NCBI GenBank assembly: GCA_964564695.1
Contig: CAZMCC010000025.1
Span: 1-40,876 of the forward strand
Length of the DNA: 40,876 bases
From: CAZMCC01 sp964564695
Lineage (GTDB): Bacteria; Planctomycetota; Phycisphaerae; Phycisphaerales; UBA1924
Direction of reading: 5' to 3'
In this document: piece after piece, positions 7,341 to 15,351 of the stretch
How the letters are laid out: the number at the start of each line of letters is the position of its first letter
How positions within the stretch are numbered: the stretch's first letter is position 1
Made by a program: the position numbers and the translations under genes
The notes under the pieces: model-generated
The model's database searches: none
Seen by the model: the letters and a program-made list of their open reading frames with translations, nothing else
Told to the model about the DNA's origin: nothing

Positions 7341-7384
7341 CGTGCCGCGGCCTGGCGGCTCTGAGCCGGGCCGTGTCCGCTCTG

Positions 7385-7412
7385 CCCTAGTCCCCAGTCC
7401 CTAGTCCCCAGT
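7385..7412. repeat. Seven-base tandem array (CCCYAGT) before the permease start
   Basis: Four exact units: CCCTAGT, CCCCAGT, CCCTAGT, CCCCAGT, then a C-rich run to the GTG start at 7423. The C-rich strand is the coding strand, as for the arrays before atpH and before the RidA-threonine synthase gene. Confidence 0.85.
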
Positions 7413-7422
7413 CCCTTCCCCC

Positions 7423-8391
7423 GTGCAAGACCTCCTCCGCCTGCTCACGCTCCAGGACGCCAACACCCGCACCGTGCTGCTGGGCACGATGCTGCTCGGC
7501 CTCGTCGCCGGAGTCGTGGGCTCGTTCGCCGTGCTCCGCCGGCGTGCCCTGCTCGGCGACGCCCTCGCCCACGCCTCGCTCCCGGGCATCGGCGTCGCCT
7601 ACTTCATCGTCGGTGACCGCAGCACGCCCGCGTTCCTCGCCGGGGCGCTCGCGTTCGGCCTGCTCGGAGTCGGGTGCGTCGCGTTCCTGCGGGCGTACAC
7701 CCGCATCAAGGACGACGCGGCCATCGGCCTCGTGCTGTCGGTGTTCTTCGGGCTGGGGATCGTCTTCTCCCGCATCATCCAGAGCCGTCCCACCGGCAAC
7801 CGGGCCGGGCTCGACGGCTTCATCCTGGGCAAGGCCGCGAGCATGGTGCACAGCGACGTGATCGCGATCGGCGCCGTCGCGGCGGTCTCGCTGCTGATCG
7901 TCGCGCTGCTGTACAAGGAACTCCGCGCCCTGTGCTTCGACCGCGACTTCACGCGCTCGCTCGGGCGCCCGGTCGGGGTGCTCGATGCCCTGCTCATGGG
8001 CCTGCTCGCTCTCGTCGTCGTCGCGGCGCTGCCGGCGGTCGGGGTCGTGATGGCGGCGGCGATGCTCATCATCCCCCCGGCCGCGGCTCGCTTCTGGACC
8101 GACCGCCTCTGGCTCATGCTCGCGCTCGCCGGGATCTTCGGAGCGGCCGCCGCGATGCTTGGTACCAGCCTCTCGGCCGTCCTGCCCGGGCCCGGCATCG
8201 GCACCGACGGGGGCGGCCAATCCCGCGGCCTGCCCACCGGCCCGCTCATCATCCTCGCCGCTTCCGGGGTCTTCATCCTCTCCGCGCTCTTCGCGCCCAC
8301 CCGCGGCATGCTTGCCGGCGCCATCCGGCGGGCCCGCACGCGGCGCGAACTCACCGCCCCGGCCCCCGCCACGCCCGGAGGCGTCGCATGA
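7423..8391 (+). CDS. Metal ABC transporter permease (ABC-3 family), first subunit
   Basis: 322 residues with about eight to nine hydrophobic segments, of the ZnuB/MntC/TroC type. Characteristic ABC-3 segments are GDALAHASLPGIGVAYF and the C-terminal region MAAAMLIIPPAAARFWTDRL. It starts at GTG 7423 with no Shine-Dalgarno; the preceding sequence is the heptamer array and a C-run. Its TGA overlaps the ATG of the second permease (ATGA). It forms the transmembrane channel with that second subunit. The 25 C-terminal residues are basic and Ala/Pro-rich. Confidence 0.92.
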   Translation: MQDLLRLLTLQDANTRTVLLGTMLLGLVAGVVGSFAVLRRRALLGDALAHASLPGIGVAYFIVGDRSTPAFLAGALAFGLLGVGCVAFLRAYTRIKDDAAIGLVLSVFFGLGIVFSRIIQSRPTGNRAGLDGFILGKAASMVHSDVIAIGAVAAVSLLIVALLYKELRALCFDRDFTRSLGRPVGVLDALLMGLLALVVVAALPAVGVVMAAAMLIIPPAAARFWTDRLWLMLALAGIFGAAAAMLGTSLSAVLPGPGIGTDGGGQSRGLPTGPLIILAASGVFILSALFAPTRGMLAGAIRRARTRRELTAPAPATPGGVA

Positions 8392-9698
8392 CCGGCCTCC
8401 CGCCAGCCATCGAGCCCTGGCTCCGGCCCGACGACCTCTGGGTCATGGCCACCGGCGCCATCGCCGCTGCGTCCTGCGGCGTGCTGGGGTGCTTCCTGCT
8501 TCTGCGCCGGCTCGCGCTGCTCGGCGACGCGATCTCGCACGCCGTGCTGCCGGGCCTTGCGCTCGCGTTCATGCTCACGGGCACGCGCGACGCGCTGCCG
8601 ATGCTGGCCGGCGCACTCGTAGCGGCACTCGCAACCGCGGCCCTCTCCGAGTCGCTCCCGCGCGTCGCACGCGTCACCCCCGACGCCGCCATGGGCATCG
8701 TCTTCTCCGCCTTCTTCGCCCTGGGCGTCATCCTCATCGAATACGCGGCCCGCAACGTCGACCTCGACCCGGGGTGCGTGCTCTACGGCCTCATCGAGTT
8801 CACGCCCTTCGACACCGTCACCATTGCCGGCCTCGAGATGCCGCGCGCCTTCGCCACCCTCGCCGCCATCGGGGCCGTCGACCTCGTGCTCGTGCTCGTG
8901 TTCTACAAGGAACTCAAGCTCGCCGCATTCGACCCCGGACTCGCCACCGCGATGGGGTTCAGCGCCGGGCTCATCCACTACGCCCTGATCACGGCGGTCG
9001 CGGGCACCGTTGTCGCCTCGTTCGAGGCCGTCGGCTCCATCCTCGTCATCACCATGCTCATCGCCCCCGGGGCCACGGCCCAGCTCCTCACCGACAAGCT
9101 CAGCCGAATGCTCTGGATCGCGGGCGTCACCGGCGTGCTCAGCGCCGTCATCGGCTACTGGCTCAGCCTCACCCTCAACACCTCCACCGCCGGCATGATG
9201 AGCGTCGTCGCCGGCGGGCTCTTCACCCTCGCCCTGGTCTTCGCCCCACGCCACGGCCTGATCGCCCGGGCCGCACGGCGCGTCCCGCTCGCCCTGCGCA
9301 TCGAGCGCGAAGACGTCCTGGGCCAGCTCTTCCGCGACAAGGAATTCGGGCGCCCCACGCCCGCCACGGCCCTTGTTGCCGCCCGCACCGGCGGACGGGC
9401 CGCTCACCTGCTGCGCCGCTTCGCGATCGCGTCGCTGTGCCGCCAGGGGCTGATGCGGCGCGATCCGCTCACCGGCGCGTGCACACTCACCGCCGTCGGC
9501 GCCGACAAGGCCCGCGAGCTCATCCGCAGCCACCGGCTGTGGGAGACCTACCTCGCCCAGCGCATGGGCCTGCCCCCGGACCACCTGCACGAGCCGAGCC
9601 ACAAGGCCGAGCACTTCCTCACGCCGCAGATGCAGGAGGAGATTCGACGCGAGGTCACCGGCGGCGCGACCGACCCGCACGGGCGCAAGATCCCATAA
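8388..9698 (+). CDS. Metal ABC transporter permease fused to a DtxR/MntR-like regulatory domain
   Basis: 436 residues. Residues 1-295 are a second ABC-3 permease (LLRRLALLGDAISHAVLPG; FEAVGSILVITMLIAPGATAQLL). From about residue 303 comes a complete DtxR-like module: a winged helix (REDVLGQLF through LTAVGADKARELI), then the metal domain. Aligned from memory with DtxR, the ancillary and primary ligands correspond to His382, Glu386, His401, His405 (Cys102 in DtxR), Glu408 and His409, followed by DPHGRKIP, which matches SPFGNPIP. A membrane-attached metal sensor that gates transport or binds DNA is an inference. Such fusions occur in other Planctomycetes and Bacteroidetes as far as I recall. 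The start overlaps the upstream TGA; the stop TAA begins a TAAGAGCC repeat. Confidence 0.93.
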   Translation: MTGLPPAIEPWLRPDDLWVMATGAIAAASCGVLGCFLLLRRLALLGDAISHAVLPGLALAFMLTGTRDALPMLAGALVAALATAALSESLPRVARVTPDAAMGIVFSAFFALGVILIEYAARNVDLDPGCVLYGLIEFTPFDTVTIAGLEMPRAFATLAAIGAVDLVLVLVFYKELKLAAFDPGLATAMGFSAGLIHYALITAVAGTVVASFEAVGSILVITMLIAPGATAQLLTDKLSRMLWIAGVTGVLSAVIGYWLSLTLNTSTAGMMSVVAGGLFTLALVFAPRHGLIARAARRVPLALRIEREDVLGQLFRDKEFGRPTPATALVAARTGGRAAHLLRRFAIASLCRQGLMRRDPLTGACTLTAVGADKARELIRSHRLWETYLAQRMGLPPDHLHEPSHKAEHFLTPQMQEEIRREVTGGATDPHGRKIP

Positions 9699-9852
9699 GA
9701 GCCGCGAGCGCAAGCGAGCGACGGATCGTCCCCCTCCGAACGACGTTCCCTCACATCCAAAAAGAAAGACGCCCCGGCGGAACCTCCTCCGCCGGGGCGT
9801 CCTGAATTCTCGAAGTCACCGTGGCCCGTCGCTCGCGCTCGGGGCTCCCATC
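9696..9852. repeat. TAAGAGCC element with an embedded terminator
   Basis: The left end TAAGAGCCGCGAGCG supplies the TAA of the permease gene. The right end, read on the other strand, is GATGGGAGCCCCGAGCGCG followed by AGCGACGGGCCACGG. The arms here carry GCGAGCG in place of GGAAGCG, a change made in both arms together. The middle holds an intrinsic terminator serving the minus-strand gene at 9861. Confidence 0.8.
9759..9801 (-). terminator. Intrinsic terminator of the dockerin-anchored protein gene
   Basis: On the minus strand a perfect 13-bp stem GACGCCCCGGCGG with its complement closes an 8-nt loop and is followed by tttcttttt (9767-9759). The T-run is identical to that after the desaturase gene. 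It lies 60-100 nt downstream of the stop at 9861. Confidence 0.9.
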
Positions 9853-9860
9853 AATCCTGA

Positions 9861-12251
9861 TCAGTCGCACCCCTCGAACCACATGTTGATGAAGCTCGAC
9901 ACGTCCGTCGAGTTCACCACGTTGTTGTGGTCGAAGTCCGTCACGAGCGTCCCCATCACGTTGTCCAGGAACCAGTCGTTGATGAAGTCCGACACGTCCG
10001 TGGAGTTCACGCCGTTGACCCCGTTCCAGTCCGCGGCACAGAAGGGCGTGCACTCGACGGCCCGAACGATCACGTCGTCGATCGCGGCCTCCACGATCGA
10101 GCCGTCGCCCAGGTCCTGCGCGATGAACCGCATCCGCACGTTCCCCGCCGCGACAAAGTCGGTCACGCGGAACTCGTGGTAGAACCACCCGCCGATGACC
10201 TCGCCGCCGCCGGGGCCGACCGTCTCGACCGGAATCCACGTGCCCGAGGGCTCGGACCGGATCTCGACGCGGAAGACGTCCGAGAGCGGGGCCGCGCCCT
10301 GGTTGTTGCTGAACCAGCGCCAGTACCCGATCCGCGCCTGCGGATTCGAGGCGTTGATCACGGGCGAGTTGAGCGTCGTCTTGCCGCCGTCGACGTCGAA
10401 CGAGCCCACGCCCGATCCGGCGCGCCCGTCGGTCACGAAGCACTGCGACCCGCCGGGGGTCACGTCGTTCTCGGGCTGCGCCGGCGTCGCCTCGGGGTCC
10501 ATGCGCCCCCAGATGCCCGACGTCGCGGTGTCGGGGACCTGCGTGTCGCCGACGGTCCATCCCGAGGCGACCTCGAAGGTGTCGGTCCACGACGTGCTGA
10601 ACCCGGTGTACACCGACGCGACCAGCGGGCCGCCCTCGCCCGCGGGCGGGCCGAAGAAGTCGCTGCCGCCGGTGTCGGCCGCGTGGACGTAGTACTCGAG
10701 GATGTCCCCGCAGTCGAGCGCCGGCAGCGTGCCCTGGTACTCGCCGCCGCCCGACTCGTTCATCGGGGTCGACTGCCACTCACCGCCGTTGACGCGGAAC
10801 CGCAGCTCGACGCTGCCGGGCGCGACCTCGGTGCTGTACGCGCCGATGGTCGTGAAGATCGTCGTGAGGCGTCCGGGCAGGATCTGCGACGGCGTGCCGT
10901 CGGGGAACCGGATCGACAGGAACTGGCTCAGCCGCAGCGCAAAGAGCCCGCGCTCCATGTCGCTGATGAGGATCGTGCCCGACGGCAGGTAGGGGTAGTT
11001 GCCCCAGTTGCCGTTGTAGTTCGCGTTGTCGTCGGCCGGGTAGCTGTCAAAGAACGCGATCTCGAACGGCGCGACGGGGTTGCTCGCGTCGAAGATCCGC
11101 AGGCCGGAGCGGTAATTGCTCTCGAAGATCAGGTCGCCCTTGGTGTACAGGTTGTGGTCGATCGACGGGCGCCCGCTCGAGAACGTGCCGACAAACGTCG
11201 GGTTGAACGGGTCCGACACGTCCAGGATGCGCGTCAGCGACGGCGGCGCGCCGATCTGGCTCTCGTCCAGCTCGTCGTCGATGTACATGTACTGCTTGTC
11301 GGGGGACAGCCAGCCCTGGTGCGTCCCCTTCATCAGCGGGTACGAACCGCCGGCGATCTTCGTGATGTTCGCCTTGTTCGTGACGTCGAGGATGTCCACC
11401 CCGCCGTTGCCGTAGATGTAGTAGCTGTACACGATCTCCTTGCCCGCCAGCGGGCCGGAGGTGTACTTGGTGACCATCGCCTCGTGGGCGTACCGGGCCG
11501 AGGGCTCGGTCCAGCGACCGGCGATCACGGGCGAGATCGGGTTCGTCACGTCGACCGCGAAGATCGCGCCGTTGCCGCTTGCGTAATCCTGCGAGCCGCA
11601 GATGTACAGGTAGGGCGAGGCGGGATCGAACGGGTCGTTCACAATCGTGTGGCTGCGGGTGTGCCCGCCGATCATGAAATTGCCGACGTGCTGCACCTGC
11701 CCGTTGTCGATGTTCGCCATGTTGGCGATCTGGATGCCCGAGCCGGCCTCCGAGACGATGTACGCATACTGCCCGCGCACCGCCACGTCGCGCCACAGGC
11801 TGTCGGGCCCGTCCACGAAGCCCACCACCACGGGGTTCGACGGGTTCGTGACCTCGACGAACGTGCAGCCGTTCTGATTGCCGATGATGGCGTACTCGCG
11901 ACCCGACGGCGACACGTAGCCCCACAGGTCGGCCGCGTTGCTGCCGCCGTTGAGCTGCGCCAGCGTCAGATGCCCGTGCATCTCGATGTTGAGCGCGTCG
12001 TACTCGCCGTTGATCTTCCCGCCGCCGGCGTTCCGCGGGGCGCCGCCCTTGCCGTTCTCAACCGCCACCGGCACCGGACGCAGCGGCTTGCCGCCGACAT
12101 ACCCCGGGCCTTTGTACGCCGGCTTGCGGTCGGCAAGCTTGCGCCAGTCCTCGTCGTGGGCCCCGGCCATCGGGACGCACAGCCCCAGGCCGATGCCGGC
12201 AGCGAGAACTCCGGCCATAAGTGTCGTAGTGCGGGAAGATCCGGTCGGCAT
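9861..12251 (-). CDS. Secreted LVIVD-repeat (choice-of-anchor B) protein with C-terminal dockerin-like repeats
   Basis: 796 residues. A signal peptide ends near AGA-HDED (about residue 31). Residues 80-450 are beta-propeller-like repeats typical of choice-of-anchor B proteins: VEVTNPSNPVVVGF, AVDVTNPISPVIAGRW, ILDVTNKANITKIAG, ILDVSDPFNPTFVG and IFDASNPVAPFEIAFFD. A beta-sandwich region (about 460-550) and a jelly-roll-like region (570-720) follow. The end carries two dockerin-like calcium-loop repeats: DWNGVNGVNSTDVSDFIN and DFDHNNVVNSTDVSSFIN, then WFEGCD. This is a typical Phycisphaerae surface or secreted protein; partner unknown. AGGAG lies 10-14 nt before the ATG. It has its own terminator at 9759-9801. 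Confidence 0.88.
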   Translation of the reverse strand: MPTGSSRTTTLMAGVLAAGIGLGLCVPMAGAHDEDWRKLADRKPAYKGPGYVGGKPLRPVPVAVENGKGGAPRNAGGGKINGEYDALNIEMHGHLTLAQLNGGSNAADLWGYVSPSGREYAIIGNQNGCTFVEVTNPSNPVVVGFVDGPDSLWRDVAVRGQYAYIVSEAGSGIQIANMANIDNGQVQHVGNFMIGGHTRSHTIVNDPFDPASPYLYICGSQDYASGNGAIFAVDVTNPISPVIAGRWTEPSARYAHEAMVTKYTSGPLAGKEIVYSYYIYGNGGVDILDVTNKANITKIAGGSYPLMKGTHQGWLSPDKQYMYIDDELDESQIGAPPSLTRILDVSDPFNPTFVGTFSSGRPSIDHNLYTKGDLIFESNYRSGLRIFDASNPVAPFEIAFFDSYPADDNANYNGNWGNYPYLPSGTILISDMERGLFALRLSQFLSIRFPDGTPSQILPGRLTTIFTTIGAYSTEVAPGSVELRFRVNGGEWQSTPMNESGGGEYQGTLPALDCGDILEYYVHAADTGGSDFFGPPAGEGGPLVASVYTGFSTSWTDTFEVASGWTVGDTQVPDTATSGIWGRMDPEATPAQPENDVTPGGSQCFVTDGRAGSGVGSFDVDGGKTTLNSPVINASNPQARIGYWRWFSNNQGAAPLSDVFRVEIRSEPSGTWIPVETVGPGGGEVIGGWFYHEFRVTDFVAAGNVRMRFIAQDLGDGSIVEAAIDDVIVRAVECTPFCAADWNGVNGVNSTDVSDFINDWFLDNVMGTLVTDFDHNNVVNSTDVSSFINMWFEGCD

Positions 12252-12525
12252 GGAAACGAGCTCCTGACCGCCGCTGTCAAACGCGGCGTCGAACGGCCAC
12301 CCCGGCCCCGTCTCAAATGTCGCAAACAGCCTCTAGCAGTGTACAGCGGCGACGGAACTTGCCCAACCTCCCCGAGCGGGGCGTCCGAAATCGACGTCCC
12401 AAGGGGTGGGGGTGCTGGGTGTGGGTGCTTTCCCGCGTGAACGGTCACTCGGGGATCAAAGATGCTGGGCGTTGCGAATCGAAGCGGTAGAGTTGGCGCC
12501 GGCAACCCGGCAAGTTAGGAAAACG

Positions 12526-13452
12526 ATGATCACCTGTTCGTTGGTCATAGCGGCCGCGGTTGCGGGCGCGGGCATGTTCAGTAGCTCGGGAGCGATCTCG
12601 CAGCCGCAGCCGCCCTCTCCGCGCACAGCGCCCCCGGCCCCCACCACCCACACCACCCCGGCCACCCCGGCCACCCCGGCCCAATTGACCCCCGAGCCCG
12701 GTGGTGCGCCCCCGGCGCCGGCCGCGTCAGGGTCCGTTTTTCAGGCCGATCCGGGGGTTACCCCCAATGTCACCGTCACCTGGCCCCGCCGCGACGGCAC
12801 CACCGCGAAATTCCACGCCCAGCGCGAGTACAGCGCCCCCGAGCAGCGCGCGGCCCTCGCCCCCAATGTGACAACGTACATCGCCCTGGGCGGCACCCGC
12901 GGCGAAGCCGGGGCCGCCGACCCCCGCGCGGCCATCGTCAAAGTCGGCTTCTACAAGGTCAACGCCAACACCCCCTTCTTCGCCGACATCGCCGACGGCG
13001 CCGCGATCACCGTCGAGCTCCGCAACGTGAAGTTCACCCGCACACCGCGTCCCGAGCCCCAGACCGCCCTCCAGCACGGCAAGTACGAGGACCCCAACAG
13101 CGTCCTGGGCTGCACCGCCTCGCAGGTCGTCTCCACCGCCATGGGCGGCCTCGATTTCTACAACACCGTCGACCCCGCCGACAACCTCGCCGGCAAGATC
13201 ACCGTCAAGAACGGGCGCCTCGGCAGCCTCGCCGGAAAGGTCACCGCCAAGGTCGAGGCCGACGGCACCGTCACCATGACCGCCACGCTCCCCTACGCCG
13301 GCCTCAAGCACCCCGACGACCCGTGGCTCCGCACGAGCCCCGGCGACTTCGCCGAGCCGTTCCACTTCCATGTGGAAATGGAAGTGCTCCCGGCGGATGC
13401 AGGGGAACGCCACCAGGGCACGAGCCCGAGCAAGGCGACGACGCCGGCGTGA
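12526..13452 (+). CDS. Secreted protein of unknown function
   Basis: 308 residues from the ATG at 12526, which has TAGGA 7-11 nt upstream; the frame is open earlier but without a signal or Shine-Dalgarno. The N-terminus is a signal-like hydrophobic stretch (SLVIAAAVAGAGMFSSSGAIS). A low-complexity Pro/Thr/Ala linker follows (TTPATPATPA, encoded by an 8-9 nt repeat), then a 200-residue domain rich in beta-strand (VKVGFYKVNANTPFFADIAD; FHFHVEMEVLP). I do not recognise the domain. The C-terminus is charged. A possible -10, TAGAGT, lies at 12488-12493. Transcribed divergently from the dockerin protein gene. Confidence 0.72.
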   Translation: MITCSLVIAAAVAGAGMFSSSGAISQPQPPSPRTAPPAPTTHTTPATPATPAQLTPEPGGAPPAPAASGSVFQADPGVTPNVTVTWPRRDGTTAKFHAQREYSAPEQRAALAPNVTTYIALGGTRGEAGAADPRAAIVKVGFYKVNANTPFFADIADGAAITVELRNVKFTRTPRPEPQTALQHGKYEDPNSVLGCTASQVVSTAMGGLDFYNTVDPADNLAGKITVKNGRLGSLAGKVTAKVEADGTVTMTATLPYAGLKHPDDPWLRTSPGDFAEPFHFHVEMEVLPADAGERHQGTSPSKATTPA

Positions 13453-13468
13453 AGATCTCCCCCCGCGC

Positions 13469-13500
13469 GGGTGCCCCGGCGGAGCTCTGCCCGCCGGGTC
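13469..13500. repeat. GCTYTG-loop hairpin repeat, stem class A
   Basis: Head GGGTGCC; stem CCCGGCGGA (13475-13483), loop GCTCTG, then CCCGCCGGG (13490-13498) with one A-C mismatch at the loop end. It lies 17 nt after the stop of the secreted protein and 19 nt before the EamA start. Confidence 0.82.
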
Positions 13501-13506
13501 TTCAGC

Positions 13507-13512
13507 TACCCT
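13507..13512 (+). promoter_or_regulatory. Putative -10 element of a leaderless EamA-family transcript
   Basis: TACCCT ends exactly 6 nt before the ATG at 13519, with no Shine-Dalgarno sequence. It follows the class A hairpin directly, so the hairpin would sit in the -35 region or terminate transcription from upstream. Confidence 0.5.
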
Positions 13513-13518
13513 CGGCCC

Positions 13519-13989
13519 ATGCACCCCATCCTCCTCGCCGTCCTCGCCGGCCTCTGCTGGGGCATCGGCGAACTCTTCACCAAGAGCGTCCTGCACACCA
13601 AGCAGGTCGGTCCCATGACGGCCATCATGGTCCGCACGGCCGTGGCGCTGCCCGTCCTGATCCTCGCGTGGACCGCGGCCCGCTACTGGCTCGGCGCCCC
13701 GAAAGAGCAGCCCAGCCTGCTCGACGCCGATCGGGCGGTGGTCCTGAAGCTCATCTGCGGCTCGGGGCTCGTGGCCGGCGCGCTGGCGATGGTCTTCTTC
13801 TACTGGGCCCTGTCGATCGGCGAGATCAGCCGCATCAAGCCGGTGGCGTTCGCCGTGGCGCCCGCAACGGCGGTCGTGCTCGGCAGCGTGGTCCTCGGTG
13901 AGGCGATGGACGTCCGCAAGGGCCTCGGAGTGGCCCTCATCCTCTGCGGCGTGATCGTGCTGACCGGCGGGGCGCCGAAGCACGCCTGA
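13519..13989 (+). CDS. Half-size EamA/DMT-family transporter
   Basis: 156 residues with one EamA repeat: about five hydrophobic helices, starting ILLAVLAGLCWGIGELFTKS and ending GLGVALILCGVIVLTGG. The LSIGEISRIKPVAFAVAPATAVVLG segment is typical of EamA helices 3-4. Full-length DMT exporters have two such repeats, so this one probably works as a dimer like small multidrug-resistance proteins. Substrate unknown. The open frame extends upstream through the hairpin repeat; the ATG at 13519 is chosen because the helix begins there and a -10 hexamer sits at the leaderless distance. The TGA stop is joined to an inverted repeat. Confidence 0.82.
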   Translation: MHPILLAVLAGLCWGIGELFTKSVLHTKQVGPMTAIMVRTAVALPVLILAWTAARYWLGAPKEQPSLLDADRAVVLKLICGSGLVAGALAMVFFYWALSIGEISRIKPVAFAVAPATAVVLGSVVLGEAMDVRKGLGVALILCGVIVLTGGAPKHA

Positions 13990-14064
13990 ACCGAGCCTCC
14001 CGCGCAAGCGGGAGGTCTTCGATGTTCGGACGTCCAACACCTCCCGCTTGCGCGGGAGGCTCGG
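13990..14064. repeat. CCGAGCC inverted element (26-bp perfect arms) between convergent genes
   Basis: Arms at 13991-14016 and 14039-14064 are perfect reverse complements over 26 bp, with 22 nt between. Each arm alone also folds: CCTCCCGC, loop GCAA, GCGGGAGG. The left arm starts one base after the TGA of the EamA gene; the right arm ends 8 nt before the holB stop. It probably acts as a bidirectional terminator. A second copy is at 15278-15350. Confidence 0.9.
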
Positions 14065-14072
14065 ACCAGACC

Positions 14073-15257
14073 TCACCCCGCCATCTGCACCACCAGATTC
14101 TCCAACGCAAACCCCACCTGCACATTCGCCCGCACCTGCGACTCCGCGCTCTGAATCGCATCCAGCCTTCGCAGCGTCACATCGCGCACGCGCTCGTCGG
14201 CCGCGTCACGCAGCCGCCCGCGCTGGTCTTCGGCGAGGATCGCCAGGACCGCCCGCGCCCACATCACGTTCGCGGCTTCCTTGCTCGCCTCGGGGTTCGC
14301 CTTCACGTGCGCCTGCGAACGCTCCTCGACGATCTTCGCGAGCGTCGTCCCCAGGGCGCGCGGGAACTTGCCCTTCGACAGTTCGCCCAGCGCGGGTGAC
14401 AGCTCCGATTCCATCGCGTACACGCCGTGCGTCACGGCCTCCGCAATCCACCCCGGGCTCCCGCCGCTCATGCGCACCAGCCAGTCGCGCTGGGCTCGTT
14501 CGCTCGGCATCCCCGCACGCACGTACCAGGCATCGAGCTCCGCGGGCGCCAACGGCCCGAACCCCACCTGCTGGCTGCGGCTGCGGATCGTCGCGAGCAG
14601 CCGGTCCGGGCTCGACGTCACGAGGACGATCACCACGCCCGGCGGCGGTTCCTCGAGCGTCTTCAGCAGCGTGTTCTGCCCCGCGTCGTTGAGCAGCTCG
14701 GCCTCGTCGACGATGAACACCCGCGACGCGAGCGACTTCTTCCCGTCGCTCGCCGCGACCATCGCCGCCCGCGACCGCGACGCCGGCTCCGTCAGGAACT
14801 CACGCACCACCTCGACCGGGATCGTCCGCTGCTTGCTCCGGCGCACCGAGTCCTCACGGCTCACCGCCGCAAGCTCCTTGGTGATCACGCCCAGGTCCGG
14901 GTGCGACCCCGCGAGCACGAGGTCGCGTGTCGGGCTGCCCGGGTCGGTCGTCAGCGAAACCCCTGACTTGCCCTTCTCGATGTGCAGCGTCGGGTCCAGC
15001 ACCTGGGCGGCGAACGCACGGGCCGTGGTGAACTTCCCGACCCCCGCGGGCCCGTGGAACACCCACGCGTGGTGCACCCGTCCGTTCGCCATGGCGCTCG
15101 TCAGGATTTCCTTCGCCCGGCGCTGCCCGAAGACCTGGTCGAAGCCCAGAGCGATCGGGGCCTTGGGCGCCGCCGCCGCCGCGGCCTCGACAAGACCCGG
15201 GCCGTCGTCGGCCGCCGCCTTGGACTTCTTCGATGGTGTTGCGCGTTTGGCCGCCAC
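14073..15257 (-). CDS. holB: DNA polymerase III subunit delta prime
   Basis: 394 residues from a GTG at 15257. Clamp-loader AAA+ ATPase fold: FDQVFGQRRAKEIL, P-loop HGPAGVGKFTT, Walker B-like FIVDEAELLNDAGQNTLLKTLEEPP, sensor 1 TSSPDRLLATIRSRSQ. The TLEEPP and IRSRSQ motifs are diagnostic of delta prime or DnaX. The short C-terminal domain and the lack of tau-like repeats favour delta prime, which helps load the sliding clamp. The frame stays open upstream through repeat DNA to 15359; GTG 15257 is preferred because TACGCT lies exactly 6 nt before it. A large insertion with SREDSVRRSKQRTIPV precedes Walker B. The N-terminus is Ala/Lys-rich. Confidence 0.88.
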   Translation of the reverse strand: MAAKRATPSKKSKAAADDGPGLVEAAAAAAPKAPIALGFDQVFGQRRAKEILTSAMANGRVHHAWVFHGPAGVGKFTTARAFAAQVLDPTLHIEKGKSGVSLTTDPGSPTRDLVLAGSHPDLGVITKELAAVSREDSVRRSKQRTIPVEVVREFLTEPASRSRAAMVAASDGKKSLASRVFIVDEAELLNDAGQNTLLKTLEEPPPGVVIVLVTSSPDRLLATIRSRSQQVGFGPLAPAELDAWYVRAGMPSERAQRDWLVRMSGGSPGWIAEAVTHGVYAMESELSPALGELSKGKFPRALGTTLAKIVEERSQAHVKANPEASKEAANVMWARAVLAILAEDQRGRLRDAADERVRDVTLRRLDAIQSAESQVRANVQVGFALENLVVQMAG

Positions 15258-15263
15258 GATCCG

Positions 15264-15269
15264 AGCGTA
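15264..15269 (-). promoter_or_regulatory. Putative -10 element of leaderless holB
   Basis: TACGCT on the minus strand ends 6 nt before the GTG at 15257. It lies between the CCGAGCC inverted element and the gene. Confidence 0.45.
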
Positions 15270-15277
15270 CGCCTGAA

Positions 15278-15350
15278 CCGAGCCTCCCGCGCGAGCGGGA
15301 GGTTCCGGACAACCGACGACCAACACCTCCCGCTTGCGCGGGAGGCTCGG
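15278..15350. repeat. CCGAGCC inverted element, second copy
   Basis: Arms 15278-15303 and 15325-15350 are complementary over 26 bp with one mismatch; the arm hairpins have GCGA and GCAA-type tetraloops. On the minus strand the element starts at once after the sthA TGA (TGATCCGAGCC). On the plus strand the left end reads TGAACCGAGCC, as after the EamA gene, although no plus-strand gene ends there. It separates the co-directional sthA and holB genes. Confidence 0.88.
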
Positions 15351-15351
15351 A

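Noticed and set aside
12620..12700. The Pro/Thr repeat as a regulatory microsatellite
   Set aside because: It is a short in-frame codon repeat in a linker of the secreted protein; nothing suggests phase variation.
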